Assembly: GCF_021134715.1 (NCBI RefSeq)
Contig: NC_060017.1
Coordinates: forward strand, 6,510,001 to 6,574,000
From: Daphnia pulex
Lineage: Eukaryota > Arthropoda > Branchiopoda > Diplostraca > Daphniidae
Direction of reading: 5' to 3'
Length of the DNA stretch: 64,000 nt
Numbering within the stretch: the stretch's first letter is position 1; every line of letters begins with the position of its first letter. Position numbers and translations under genes: made by a program. The notes under the pieces are model-generated. The model did no database searches. It was not told where the DNA came from and saw nothing but the letters and a program-made list of their open reading frames with translations. Shown here one piece after another: positions 48,485 through 59,943 of this stretch.

Positions 48485-50927
48485 CTAATCTAGAGCAATC
48501 TCGACCATTTTAACATTTTCTGGCTTTGTTATCGCTTCTTCGAGCTGTGAATCGGAAAGGTTCAATGTAGAAGAATTTGGCGAGTTACTTGATGAATGTA
48601 GCGATCTGTTGTCTTTTTCCGAGCGATAAGAAAGTGGAAGAGGATCTTCCGTCGAGTTTTCACTTGACCTTTCCTGTGAGGAAGACAGTACAGGGACGTA
48701 GCATCTAAAGAACAGATAGTATAGCAACTCGACGGCACCAATGAAGCTCATGCCTAAGCCCAGGCTTAAGATACCGCCCACAGCCGCTGGAAAACGAACA
48801 CAAATTAACCGAAATATTTTTAAAACGTTTTAAACTTTTAGCCTTCTTACAAATAAAGTCCTCGATTCCGTAGTGAATGTCGGTCTTGTATAGGAAACTT
48901 GTCTTCTCCTTGAAATAAACGTGTAGGACTGCCACGTTTGACCTAGAAGCAATAACGGAATGAGTTTTCGTTGACTCAACAAACCAGTGACACACATAAC
49001 GAATTTTTCGGATTCCCGTATTGTTGCGTTACTGGTTTGTTTACCAACAAGACACTACTTTTTAACAAAACAAAAGCTATAGCCTAGCTTATGTATTAAC
49101 TTGAAATACTGGAGATCAGGTTCTAGATTTAGTTTTTCTGCCAAACGAGTGAAGGTACGGGACGAATTAAAGCCTCGTCCTGGGAAGCTGGTTTGAGATA
49201 TTTCTGGTTCGAACCACTGGTCATTGCACTGGGGCAAACACCCACACGTATTTATTCCGTTCCGCCGTATTTCCTCTATATAAAATTAAATCCATGCTAC
49301 ATTGTTTACCGATTAATGATGACTGTGCGAAATTATTTCCTACCATAAACCTCGGAGATGCAGGAATAATTTTCCACATCACATAGCGGAACTGATTCTT
49401 CAGCTGGAAGTTATTAAAATCTGTGAAAAAGTATTTAAAGAAAAGCTTTAAGTTTCTAACCTCGGAAGAAGTAAGGCCGACAGTTGCAAAGCTTCTGCAT
49501 TTTCCGTGTGGTGCATTCGGCGACACAGGCCGACTGACTGTACCGTGTGAAGTAATTCAATTGTACTTCCCCGTCAACAACACAACCACGCTTCTTATGT
49601 GGCACTGTAGAGACCGCCTGATTAGAGATCACAGTGGAAATCCCTTTGAGTCCGGCGAACCTACCACCCCCATCAATGTAAAAAAGAAATATTCAAATAA
49701 ATTGTAACAAGCTAAAATTTATAACACGGTACGTTTCGGTTCCAACACCCAGGGCAAAGCCGCGATCAGATATGTCCGGAAACTGTTCACCGTCGTGAAC
49801 AAGTACCTGTTTTAGCAAACATAACATGAGAATTTTCTTTTTTGTGTTTCATTGTCAATTACCTTGAAGCCGTCAAACTTGCCGTTAGTTACACTGTAAT
49901 CATTTACGTTAGCATCCAGTACTAAAGAGAGACCCATTCGGTATCCATTTCCATCGATTTGTAACGGCTGGTAATTTCTGAAAAAATGTTTCACTTGATT
50001 AGTTGCGTTCTTGACCGGTTATGTTGCGAATTTTAAGCGGGTTACCTGGATTGGATTCCCAGTTGCTGGTCGTTGTAGTAAGCTCCGTTGAAAGTGCAGC
50101 ACATTCCATCATCAGTAGGACGGTAGGATAAATAATCGTTGCATTTATCTGGGATCCCTTGCCATATGCAGTCCATGACAAAATCCCGACAATGGGGTGC
50201 AGTCTATATTTAAATTAATTTCTATTGCGACAATTCTGCATTTGCGTTAACACTTGTGTTACCCTTTTAAGTAAATCGAACAAATCGGTTGCTGTTATGT
50301 TCTCCGATTTGTAGAAGCGACTCAAGACTCCTAAATCATGTTCTTTCTTTGTGGCTCGATCTAGTTTTGTCATGTACCTTAGCGTCCTTTGAATGGTAGC
50401 AAACGAAACATTCTTGTACCTTTTTAAGAAAATGTAAATGCATTCGACTTTATGGGATCAAGTTATAATTATCAATTGAATTATACCTTGGATCAAGGAG
50501 GGCGAAGCGTAATCTTTTCTCTGATATTTTGTTGACACTGCAAATAGTCACTGCCGGGAATGGGTTGTCATTGAGCGGGAATCTAGGGGATTCGAGCGAC
50601 GTGAAAACGGACGAGTTTTCGTACTTGAGCCAAATTTTCCAACAGAAAAAGGAAGTGAAGAGGATTCCGCACAAACAAACGAAAATCCACATGATGCTAT
50701 TGCGCAGAAAACTCGAGTAGATTAAAGAATTGAATCGACAACGTCTCACTGATGTATAAATCAAATTCAAAGAATAACACTAACCGTTCAAACCACGAAA
50801 CCCCGTCTTGCGTAATGAATTTCAGTCCATGAATCGACGAGTTATTGGAGAAGTGTTTGAAAAAACGACCGCTGATTCGGTAGCGTGTTTTGTTCCGGGT
50901 TTCTGATTTATCCGGGAAATCCAACAT
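48485..50927 (-). CDS. DEG/ENaC (pickpocket-like) sodium channel subunit, paralog 2
   Basis: Eleven exons: 50785-50927, 50487-50696, 50263-50419, 50046-50203, 49863-49977, 49733-49806, 49461-49660, 49344-49403, 49101-49275, 48851-48942, 48485-48786; 561 residues. Family marks are SIHGLKFI, IMWIFVCLCGILFTSFF with FPAVTICS, TDDGMCCTFN, YSQSACVAEC...CNCRPYFF and GGILSLGLGMSFIGAVE. It is the most divergent copy: exon 7 reads VSTVPHKKRGCVVDGEV where the others have a RQCxVEGE-type sequence, and exon 9 is three codons shorter. Its long tail is serine-rich (SSENSTED, SSSNSPNSS) and lacks the shared RRxS motif. The start ATG at 50925-50927 is the first in frame after upstream non-ATG codons. Confidence 0.9.
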
Positions 50928-52537
50928 CTTCTTGTGACTTGCTACTGTCAACTGTTGTCTTTCAATGTGCAAAAGCCAACTATTATAGGGCAGCAGTATA
51001 TAGCTGTGGTTGACATCCTGTTGTGTTCGTCTTGTCTTCTTGATGGTCGAAATGCCAGTTTAAGAAAAACTCGTTTTCCGTCCTTTTCGTTGAATCTTGA
51101 AAAGCAAACAATAGCAAAAATAAAAATAAACTTGTCTTGTCATTGGCACACCCAATTATTTTTATTTGTTGTTAGTTGTGGGTTTTAAAAATCTTAACTC
51201 TTGTCTTACCGCTTACCACTTAAAAAAACCACCATACAATTTATTTCGGGTTATTTAGTTGCGTCCCTCTATTCATGCAACCAAAATGGGTTAAAAATGC
51301 CAGTTGTGTCACTTCATGAGACAGATACAGCACGAATCAAGTTTTATTCGAGTACCATACCCTGGGAATAACTTGTTTCAAGTACTGATGCGCCTTAATG
51401 GAAGAAGAAAAAAATGAACAGTTTTTTTTTTCAGGTTCTGCGATTAATAAAAACCATTAGTATGTTTGTCCGAATTCCAATGGAAAATTCAAACTACGAA
51501 CTGGTTCTTATCCGAGTCGAGAACCAGGAGCAAAGTAGGTAGATAATCCGGTTGCTACCTTGCGAGTGTGTGCATCCCATTCGCTACTGGTAAAATCCAT
51601 CAAACTGTTACTGCACTGGGTTACCATAGATTTGGTATTACAGTTAATGTACATACTGTAGTCACATGTCCCTCCCTACGGTACTTAAAAATCACATCGA
51701 TAACCACAATTAGTCAGTTACAATTCTCACGAACAAGTTGAAGTATACAAGTTTTGACAAGATTACGGTTTCAGGCGCGCTAGTTTCCGCGACTTATTTT
51801 GTCATCAGTAACTCTCGTTCCAAGTTTTCCCATATGTTTCGAAGCTAATACAAACCCGATTGAATCCGGCTGCACAACTGCAATAGTTTAGATTTTGAAG
51901 GTTGCAAACTGGTCGAGAAAAATGGAAAGAGGAATTGGATATGTGTAAACTGTATAACCTATCGAACCTTTCTATCTCTATAATTTTGAAAAACTCGTAT
52001 GCTGTTACGTTTCTTTTTCTTTATCACCATATTCTATGAATCCAACTATGCACATCTTGAACTCAAGATTTATCTATAATGTTATGTGTAGAAGTAAGAA
52101 TTTAACTTTCTCCTGCCATAATAGCTAATAGGCAATTGATTACGCAGAAAAAAGTTTCTAGATTCTTCTGCCAATGTGCCTAAGCTTTCTCTTTAGGGCG
52201 TGACGTCATATTATAACTGGCCATATAATAAAACGTTTTGAACCGCCTTGAAATCTATGGGGGATATAAAGGTTTATGTGACTTAAAACCCCCGTGTAAC
52301 GGGGAAACAATTGATATTTTCCCATCATTCAACCTAAATGGACATACACGGATGACAAAATTTAAATTAAAAAATCCTTTTCAGTTGTTCAGTGAATCGA
52401 CTTTTGTTTAGAGTGACGATGAAGATTCCATTTCGTATTTTTCTTTTTCTTCTGCGCATACCAAACAAGATATTTACATTACTCGGTAGATTTAATATTG
52501 GGCTATTAATTATGAATCTGGGAGTTCTTGATGATTA
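50928..52537. other. Intergenic region between channels 2 and 3
   Basis: About 1.6 kb, AT-rich, holding the channel 2 promoter (a CTATAATAG about 50 bases upstream of its ATG is a weak TATA candidate) and the 3' side of channel 3. A GTGACGTCATA element (cAMP-response-element-like) is at about 52200. No gene was seen. Confidence 0.5.
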
Positions 52538-55089
52538 TCAATATTTAAAAACCCGACCCTGTATTTGAGAAGGTAAATTAACTGAACCACGGCGAACTAG
52601 TTGCGAGTGTCCATCGAGGCTGAGGAACCAGATGTTCGAGGATGACGGATTTATTGTTGGCGAAGACGGTGGACTTTTCCTCGATTTGGAAGATGTTCGG
52701 TAGGAATGCTGAGGTGCAATCGCCATCGTCTGATTTTCAGGTGCCTTCTTGTGGGTTGACCAGTTAGTACGTAACCATAAAAAGATGCGCCGATAAAAGA
52801 GGAAGTAGAATAATTCGATGACGCTGATGAAGCTCATGCCTAGACCGAGGCCCAAAAGTCCACCCATTGCAGCTACATATGAAACAAGTACGAATTAGCT
52901 GGTTAAATCAAATGGTCTCTTGATCAAATAAGAGGATAAAAGTGTTACAGATAAAGTCTTCGATTCCATAGCGAATATCCGTTCTGTAGCGCATTCCTGT
53001 CTTTTCTTTATAGTATACGTGAAGCATCGCTACATTGGATCTGCATCACATATAAACACAATATCCTTATATGTTGAAGGCTTTCACTTTTGCTTTTGTT
53101 GGGAAGAAAACTTACTTTAAATATTCTTTTGTTTCGGATCCGGAAATTAGTCTATGTCTTGCTACAATTCGTTTAAAAGTGCGTGTTCGGTTGAAACCAC
53201 GACCGGGGAAGGATGCGTAGGAAATTTCTGGCTCGTACCAGGTGTCCGAGCAGGGAGGTAAACAGTTACATTCTTCTCCACATATATCGCCCCGTGAATG
53301 AATGCCCTCTATCAAGAAAAAAAAAAATTGCATTCAACATCAAGTTATGTTTTGATTTGTAAGCTACAAAATTGTGTACCATAAACTTCAGCTATGCAGC
53401 CATAGGACTTAATTTCGCACAACTTTGTCTGGTTATCTCCTGCAACCAAAATTTCGTTAGATCCACAATTATATGTCTTTGGATTCTAGAACACGCGTGT
53501 CAAATTTGCGTTCGCTTGAAAAACGTGTACCTTTGAAGTAAAATGGACGGCAATGACAGCGTTCTTCCATAAACTGCGTATCACATTCGACGGAACAAGC
53601 TGATCGACTATAACGCTGAAAATATTTCAATTTCTTTTCGCCCTCCACATGACATTGACGTATCGAAGGTGGGATTTCTTTGGCAACCTCTTCAGCGTAG
53701 AAAGAAGTGGTTGCTTTGACTCCAACGAAGCTTTTAAAAAACAATTAAATATTTATAAAAATTTTCTATTGAAAAAAGTAATTACGTTTCTGTTCCTAGA
53801 CCTATCACGAATCCTCTGTATGAACAATACAAAAATTACTCGGTAAAATAATATTTAAAACTGTAGTGTAGTGTGTAAAAAAAGTCTGAATTTGCCTATG
53901 GGCCACGTCAGGAAATTCTTCCGGCGAATGGATCAACACCTGAGTATCGCAAAAATAATTAGACATAGTGTAAAACAGATATTTCATATTTGTGTTACCT
54001 TGAAGCCGTCGAATTTGCCACTAGTAACACTGCAATCATTCAAATCGGCATCGAGAACTAAAGACAAACCCATTCGGTATCCATTGCCATTCACTTTCAA
54101 GGGCTCATGGGCTCTTTTAAAAAGAAGATGATATTAAAAATAATCGTTTAGTGCATGCAGTATATATAGCTCTGAGCGTACTTGGTTTCTAGGTCTAATA
54201 TTGTGTCGAAATATTTTCCTCCGTTAAATGTGCAGCACATTCCGTCGTCAGTAGGTAAGAAAGTAAAGTACTGCATACACGGTTCGGAAAGCCCTAACCA
54301 GCTGCAGTCCAAAATTAGATCTGTACAAGATGGCGCAGTCTGTTTTCAGAATACGGTTTTTAAACGTCGTGTAACATTTGCGAACTATTTTATCGTCATA
54401 CTCGTTTCAAGACCTTGAACAAATCAAGAGCAGTGATGTTAAGCGCCTCGTAATATCGGCTCAGCTTTAGCAACTCTTCCTCGTTGTTGAATGCTCTATC
54501 CAGTTTAGTCATATATCGCAGTGTCGTTTGCAGTTTTGCATAAGAAACACCTTTGAACCTGTTAAGTATGTTTAACAACCATTTTATGTTTTGTCCAGTA
54601 AGGCTTTGACTAGAAGAGATATACCGGTACCGATAAAGCTCTTAGAATCTTACTTGGGATTGCCTGATATTGCGTCATTGAGTTTTCTTCCCGAGACTTT
54701 GTTAACATTGCAGATTGTGACAGCTGGAAAGGGGATATTCTTTAGTGGGTAAAGATGTGTTTCGACCGATGTGAGTAAAGGAGACTGCTCCCACTTTTGC
54801 CACATTTGCAAACAGAAATATCCCGAGAAGCAAATGCCGGAGAGAAACACCAGGCTCCAAATAACTCTTCGAACAATCACGAATACAAAATTTTAAAATC
54901 AATTAGTAACCCTTAAATCGTCGGATAATCGAGAAAAGTGAAAATGATTTGGTACCGTTCGAAGAACAGACTTCCGTCTTCGAAAATGTGTTTCAGGCCA
55001 TGAATTGAGGTGTTTTCGCAAAAATGCTGTAAAAGCCGTTGGTTTCTTTCGGATGATCTTTTGTTTATTCTTGCTCTCAGACGAGGCAT
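52538..55089 (-). CDS. DEG/ENaC (pickpocket-like) sodium channel subunit, paralog 3
   Basis: Twelve exons: 54956-55089, 54654-54866, 54402-54558, 54182-54339, 53999-54113, 53896-53939, 53786-53815, 53531-53730, 53380-53439, 53116-53308, 52949-53040, 52538-52872; 576 residues. Marks: TSIHGLKHI, VIWSLVFLSGICFSGYF with FPAVTICN, TDDGMCCTFN, YSRSACSVEC, GGLLGLGLGMSFISVIE. The ancestral 74-base exon 6 is split by an 80-base intron (53816-53895) into 44+30, with an unusual GC donor (ATAG/GCAAAT). The tail ends LVRRGSVNLPSQIQ...KY, a motif shared with paralogs 4 and 5. An upstream in-frame ATG at 55258-55260 would add 57 residues; the shorter start matches the other paralogs. Confidence 0.9.
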
Positions 55090-55948
55090 GATGAACTCAC
55101 TGCAAAAGACACCGAAGCAGCTGTGACACTGATTTAAACGTGGCAGAATAATTCTCTTTTTTGTCTCTTCACTGCTGGCCTGTGTCTCTATTGGAGCGCA
55201 ACAATACATCCATCCAGAGAACGACGCTCGTGTTAAAAGAGTGCAACTTTCTCTGAGCATTCACTTGGATGCTAGAAAAAAAACGAGTTCTCAATTTCAG
55301 ATGGACTACGCAAGCTTTCTCTGAGACTTCGCATCGAGTTTCCCTTCAAATTAATTATATGATTGAATGAGTGTTTACTAATTATATGCCTTGAACTTTT
55401 CTTTGACTATGGAATTTTGATTCCAAAAATAAGATTAATAGACTAGCTGTATAACCTAGTAACCACGGCAGTCAAAACCGGTAGTTCGTTCTGTTTGTGC
55501 TTGAATAGACGGATTGCATCATGAATGTAGCCTATGTGGACTACACCATTCTCTTTCCGCGGGCCGGCAGTTTGAAGCAGAGGTCCTTAGAGAACCAATT
55601 ACGCAATACTTGAAACACCACCCCCTAAAAGGCAACAAAGGAAAGCTTCCATTGTATCTTGGTCCTTTTTTGTCGAATCGACTTAAAACTGTTGGGAAAT
55701 TTTATCGTCAATACAGAAAACTTGCCTCGTCAAAATTCTCATTCACGACAGAGCTCCGAGCAATCATTCGTCCCCCCCCCCATAGGACAATGCGTCGTGT
55801 TTTGCTTTATTACGAAATTGTTGATAAAGTAGCCTAGATTCTCAGCCTTAAGGTGAATCCACCTCACGAAATTCACAGAATTCGGCTTGAAGGCAAACGA
55901 TTATTTTTCTATTGACACAATTTATTTCAACTCAAAACGGTGATGTTA
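55090..55948. other. Intergenic region between channels 3 and 4
   Basis: About 860 bases. It holds the channel 3 promoter and the 3' end of channel 4. A plus-strand open frame at 55514-55837 has no family resemblance and is not accepted. Confidence 0.5.
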
Positions 55949-58633
55949 TCAATACTTGCTGAGTTGTTTCTGCAAATGTGGAGGTAAATTAAGTGAGTGA
56001 CGGCGAGTGAGAGGAACTGGGTGATCCAAAGTAGAAGTTGAGATGGTCAAGATTGTTGAATTTAAGGTGGCCGAAGACAGCCAGAGGTTATTGTTTTGGA
56101 CTGCATCAAATGAAACCGGATTACTGCAGCTCTTTTTTCCCTCTTCTGGTTTTCTGCTAAAGATGCGTGTCATCCGCTTGCTAAAGCGTGTCCATTTGAC
56201 GCGCTGCCATAAAAACATTCGCCGAAGAAATATGTAATAAAGGATTTCAATGACGCTGATAAAGCTCATGCCTAGACCAAGGCCTAAAAGGCCTCCAATT
56301 GAAGCTAAAGAAAATTATAATTTTAGTAAATTTTTCAACAGGTTCCCCTCTTGGTTTTTCAAAAAAAATCTAGAAATAAAATTCTTACAGATGAAATCTG
56401 CTGCTCCGAATCGAATGTCTGTTCTGTAGCGCATTCCCGTCTTTTCTTTGTAGTAAACGTGAAGCATCGCTACATTGGACCTTTATCAAAGAAATAGTAT
56501 GATTATTTTTTAATAAGTTATTCAGACTGCAGAAAATAGGAAAAGCGCATTTGAAATTTGGAAATAAGATGTTCGACTCACTTTAAATATTCCCTGATGT
56601 TCATGCCAGGACTAATCTTGTGCTTTTTTTCTATTCTTTTGTAGGTACTTGTTCGATTGAATCCACGTCCAGGGAATGATGCGTATGAAATTTCCGGTTC
56701 GTACCACGTATCCGAACATGGAGGCAAACAATCACAGTACTCATCTCCTCGTGAACGAATTTCCTCTACATCCAAGAAAACAATGAGGTCAGTGCATTTT
56801 ATAATTGAATCAATTTGACCCAAATTCAGAATCTCACCGAATACTTTGGAAATGCATTTGTATGACTTCATTTCACAAAAGCTGGTATTATCGTCCCCTA
56901 GAAATATTGTGGTTATCACTTTGGTAACGAGATGCAAGAGTACTTTTCACGACTTTTAAATTTCTCGCTGGTTTTTTTTAATGTTATTTTTTAACACAAT
57001 TTCAATTTCTGCTGGTTGTAATTAACTCATAAAGAAAATCACGTTACCTTTGAAGAAATATGGGCGGCATTCGCATCGTTCTTGCATGAGAAGAGTATCA
57101 CATTCTTGAAATAGTACAATCACGTTATGAAACAATGTCATTTCAAAATGTGACTTGAAACATGTCATACCGATATGGCAAGCTGATCGGCTGTAATACT
57201 CGAAATACTTGAGATTCTTTTCGCCTTCCATGAGGCACTGGCGTTTCTTTGGTGAAACCTCTCTGGCTACTTCTTCCGTGTAGAAAGAGGTAGTTACTTT
57301 GACTCCAACAAAGCTTAAAGACGTGTCATATCATTTGGTAAAGAATCGACGGAGGAAAAAAAAATTATTTCTAGAAAATTACGTTTCGGTACCGAGACCA
57401 AGCACAAATCCTGTCAGAAAAATTTGGCATTATTATTTTTCAAATTTTTCAAAATGCTTTTTGAACAAACCCCTGTCAGCGACGTCTGGAAATTCCTCAG
57501 GCGAATGCACCAGCACCTAAATATTGACATGTTGAATGCAGGTGACAAATTAATCTCTTACATTTTAGCGATTACTTTGAAACCATCGAATTTGCCATTG
57601 ATTACACTAAAGTCTCGTAATTTCGCATCGATAACGAGAGTCAAACCCATCCGATATCCATTACCGTTAACTTTTAAGGGTTCGCGCGAAGTGTTTGAAC
57701 TGCAAAAGTTTTTTTTGTTTGTTTTTTTAAGGATTCGTTACATTATTAATTTAGTGTAATTACCTAGATTCGATTCCTAGCATCGAGTCTAAATATTTTG
57801 CTCCGTTGAATGTGCAGCACATACCGTCATCAGTAGGCAGAAAAGAGAAATATTCCATGCAAGGTTCGGTGGATTCGAGCCATTTACAGTCCATCATCAT
57901 GTCTGAGCAAGCTGGTGCAGCCTAAAGAAGATGCGGAATATTAATTGATTGATTTGCAGCGTTAGCTTCTGCTGCGCTCCACTTAATTGTACCTTCTTCA
58001 AAATTTCGAACAAATCAGTGGCGGAGATATTTCGCGCCTGGTAAAGTTGACTCATCTCCAAAAGCTTTTCTTGATTTTCGTCCTCATTGTCTTCATCAAA
58101 AGCTCTATCCAGCTTAGTCATGAATCTTAGAGTCGATTGCAATTTGGTGTAGTTAACATTTTTAAACCTTGGGAAATGTCAATTAGTGTAATGCGCAAGC
58201 TTCCAGCTAGTAACAGAGTCAATGATCTTACTTTGGGTTGCCTAATATTGCTTCGTAGAGCTTGCTTTCAGAGACTTTGTTGACATTGCAGATTGTGACT
58301 GCTGGAAAGGGGACGTTTTTCAATGGGTACAGTTGAGTTTCAACGGATGTGAGTATAGGTGACTGTTCCCACTTTTGCCATACTTCCACGCAAAAATAAG
58401 TTGAAAAACAAACGCCAGACAGAAACAAAAAGATCCATACAACCCTAAAAACGTTTTAAAAACAATATTCAGCGGGCGAAAAAATGCAAACCTGATGTCG
58501 TTCCATACCTTTCGAACATTAAACTACCGTCTTCGTAAACATGCCTAAGCCCATGAATGGAACTAGATTCACAGAAATGTTGTAAAATCCGTTTGTGTTT
58601 CCGAAGAGCCCTCACTTTTTCACGGTGAGTCAT
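55949..58633 (-). CDS. DEG/ENaC (pickpocket-like) sodium channel subunit, paralog 4
   Basis: Thirteen exons: 58509-58633, 58232-58444, 57993-58167, 57764-57921, 57576-57699, 57471-57516, 57383-57410, 57171-57313, 57048-57104, 56838-56897, 56582-56765, 56389-56480, 55949-56304; 586 residues. Marks: SSIHGLRHV, VVWIFLFLSGVCFSTYF with FPAVTICN, TDDGMCCTFN, CECRPYFFK, GGLLGLGLGMSFISVIE. Two introns are absent from paralogs 1, 2 and 5: one in exon 6 (57411-57470; 46+28) and one in exon 7 (57105-57170; 143+57). The pieces sum to the family lengths of 74 and 200. Exon 3 carries six extra codons, mostly acidic, and exon 5 three extra. The tail ends LTRRHSLNLPPHLQ...KY. Confidence 0.9.
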
Positions 58634-59943
58634 GGTTCAACGCAAGCAAAGTTCAGCACCGTGCGCACTGATGCAATTGCTACTAGGTCTCTTTCCACTT
58701 TAAAGATTGTACTGCATCTGTTCTCTCTTGTTCGTAATCCTGGCTTATATAAAAATTTTCCCCCACATTTTTACATATTAATGAGGACACTACTTTCTCT
58801 TTTTTCATGGGAAAATTACATCAAAAAAACAAAAGTTGTTAAACACTAACGACCGACTGATCGAGTTTTCTCTGTGTATCAATCAGAAAACTGAAAGAAC
58901 GTTGTTTGTCGTCGTGGCGAAGTGCACTAGTCGGGAATATCTTTTCGCATTTAAATGATTTGTTGAGAAACAAAAGCGACTTCGAAGAAAAGATTTCCAG
59001 GTTCATAACAATATTTTATACATATCTGTATGTTTATGTTTCTCATTCACGTAACGCTTTATCGCACGACGCACGGTAAAAGCTAGTAGCTACCAGCCTT
59101 CTAATTTTGGTCTAATGCTCTTTTGCAATCATTTTTTCAAAAGCCATTAGAAGCTGAGCTACTGGTTTTCCCTTGAGTAGTGTTATTAGCCATTATACGA
59201 TTCGCCGTGTCTAAATCTTAATCCCTTAAATAGGCCCTCTGAGGCTCGCGTCAAGCAAGTCTAGCCCCAGATAACCTCGATTTAGACACAGAGCAATCAA
59301 GTGCGCATTCTAGAACTTATTAACTGTCACTCTATATTTCGAGAACGTGCTGTGAACTCTCTTTTGCATAGAGAACAACATTTTTTCGTTTCTGCATTAT
59401 TATATATGCATGTTTGATTTCCCGGGGTTTCCCTTTCGCTATTCAAATTAAATTGTGCAAGTGATCGAAAACCTTGTTATTTATAATGTATGCGCCGCTC
59501 AAGTAAGCTTGTCGCCCGCAGCCCAGTGAGCGCGATTCATTTAGAACTTGATTATTGGCATGGACAGTCTTCTTGAAAAACAACGAATTCCGTTCTTACT
59601 CCTTATACCCCCTGAATGGGGATGAAATAGTTTCTCGCTTTTTATTAGCAAAGATTCGGGTAGTAGCCTAATTGTTTTTTGTTTGTGTATTTTAGTTCTC
59701 TAATTACACCTCATGTTCGTAAAAAAATTATATTTGATAAAGAACAACGATTACAGGTTAAAATTGAATGAGTTCAGAAGCACTTTTTGTCATAATCACT
59801 AAGCCACTAAAAAAGGCCCGTGGCTATTTGCTATTGTGGGCGACGGACTCTTGGTAATTGTGTAATTGTTTGCTTTCATTTCCATCCGTCATGTATACAA
59901 GTGGATTGTTTTTCCTTGACTAACCATGGTTACTGGCAAGTCA
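58634..59943. other. Intergenic region between channels 4 and 5
   Basis: About 1.3 kb, AT-rich. It should hold the channel 4 promoter and the channel 5 3' UTR. No gene, RNA or repeat was recognised. Confidence 0.5.

Noticed and set aside
54956-55260. Longer N-terminus for channel paralog 3 from ATG at 55258-55260
   Set aside because: The other paralogs begin 30-45 residues before the SxxHG motif; the inner ATG gives the matching length. The longer form remains possible.
55514-55837. 107-codon plus-strand open frame between channels 3 and 4
   Set aside because: No resemblance to a known family, no splice or promoter context; probably chance in intergenic sequence.
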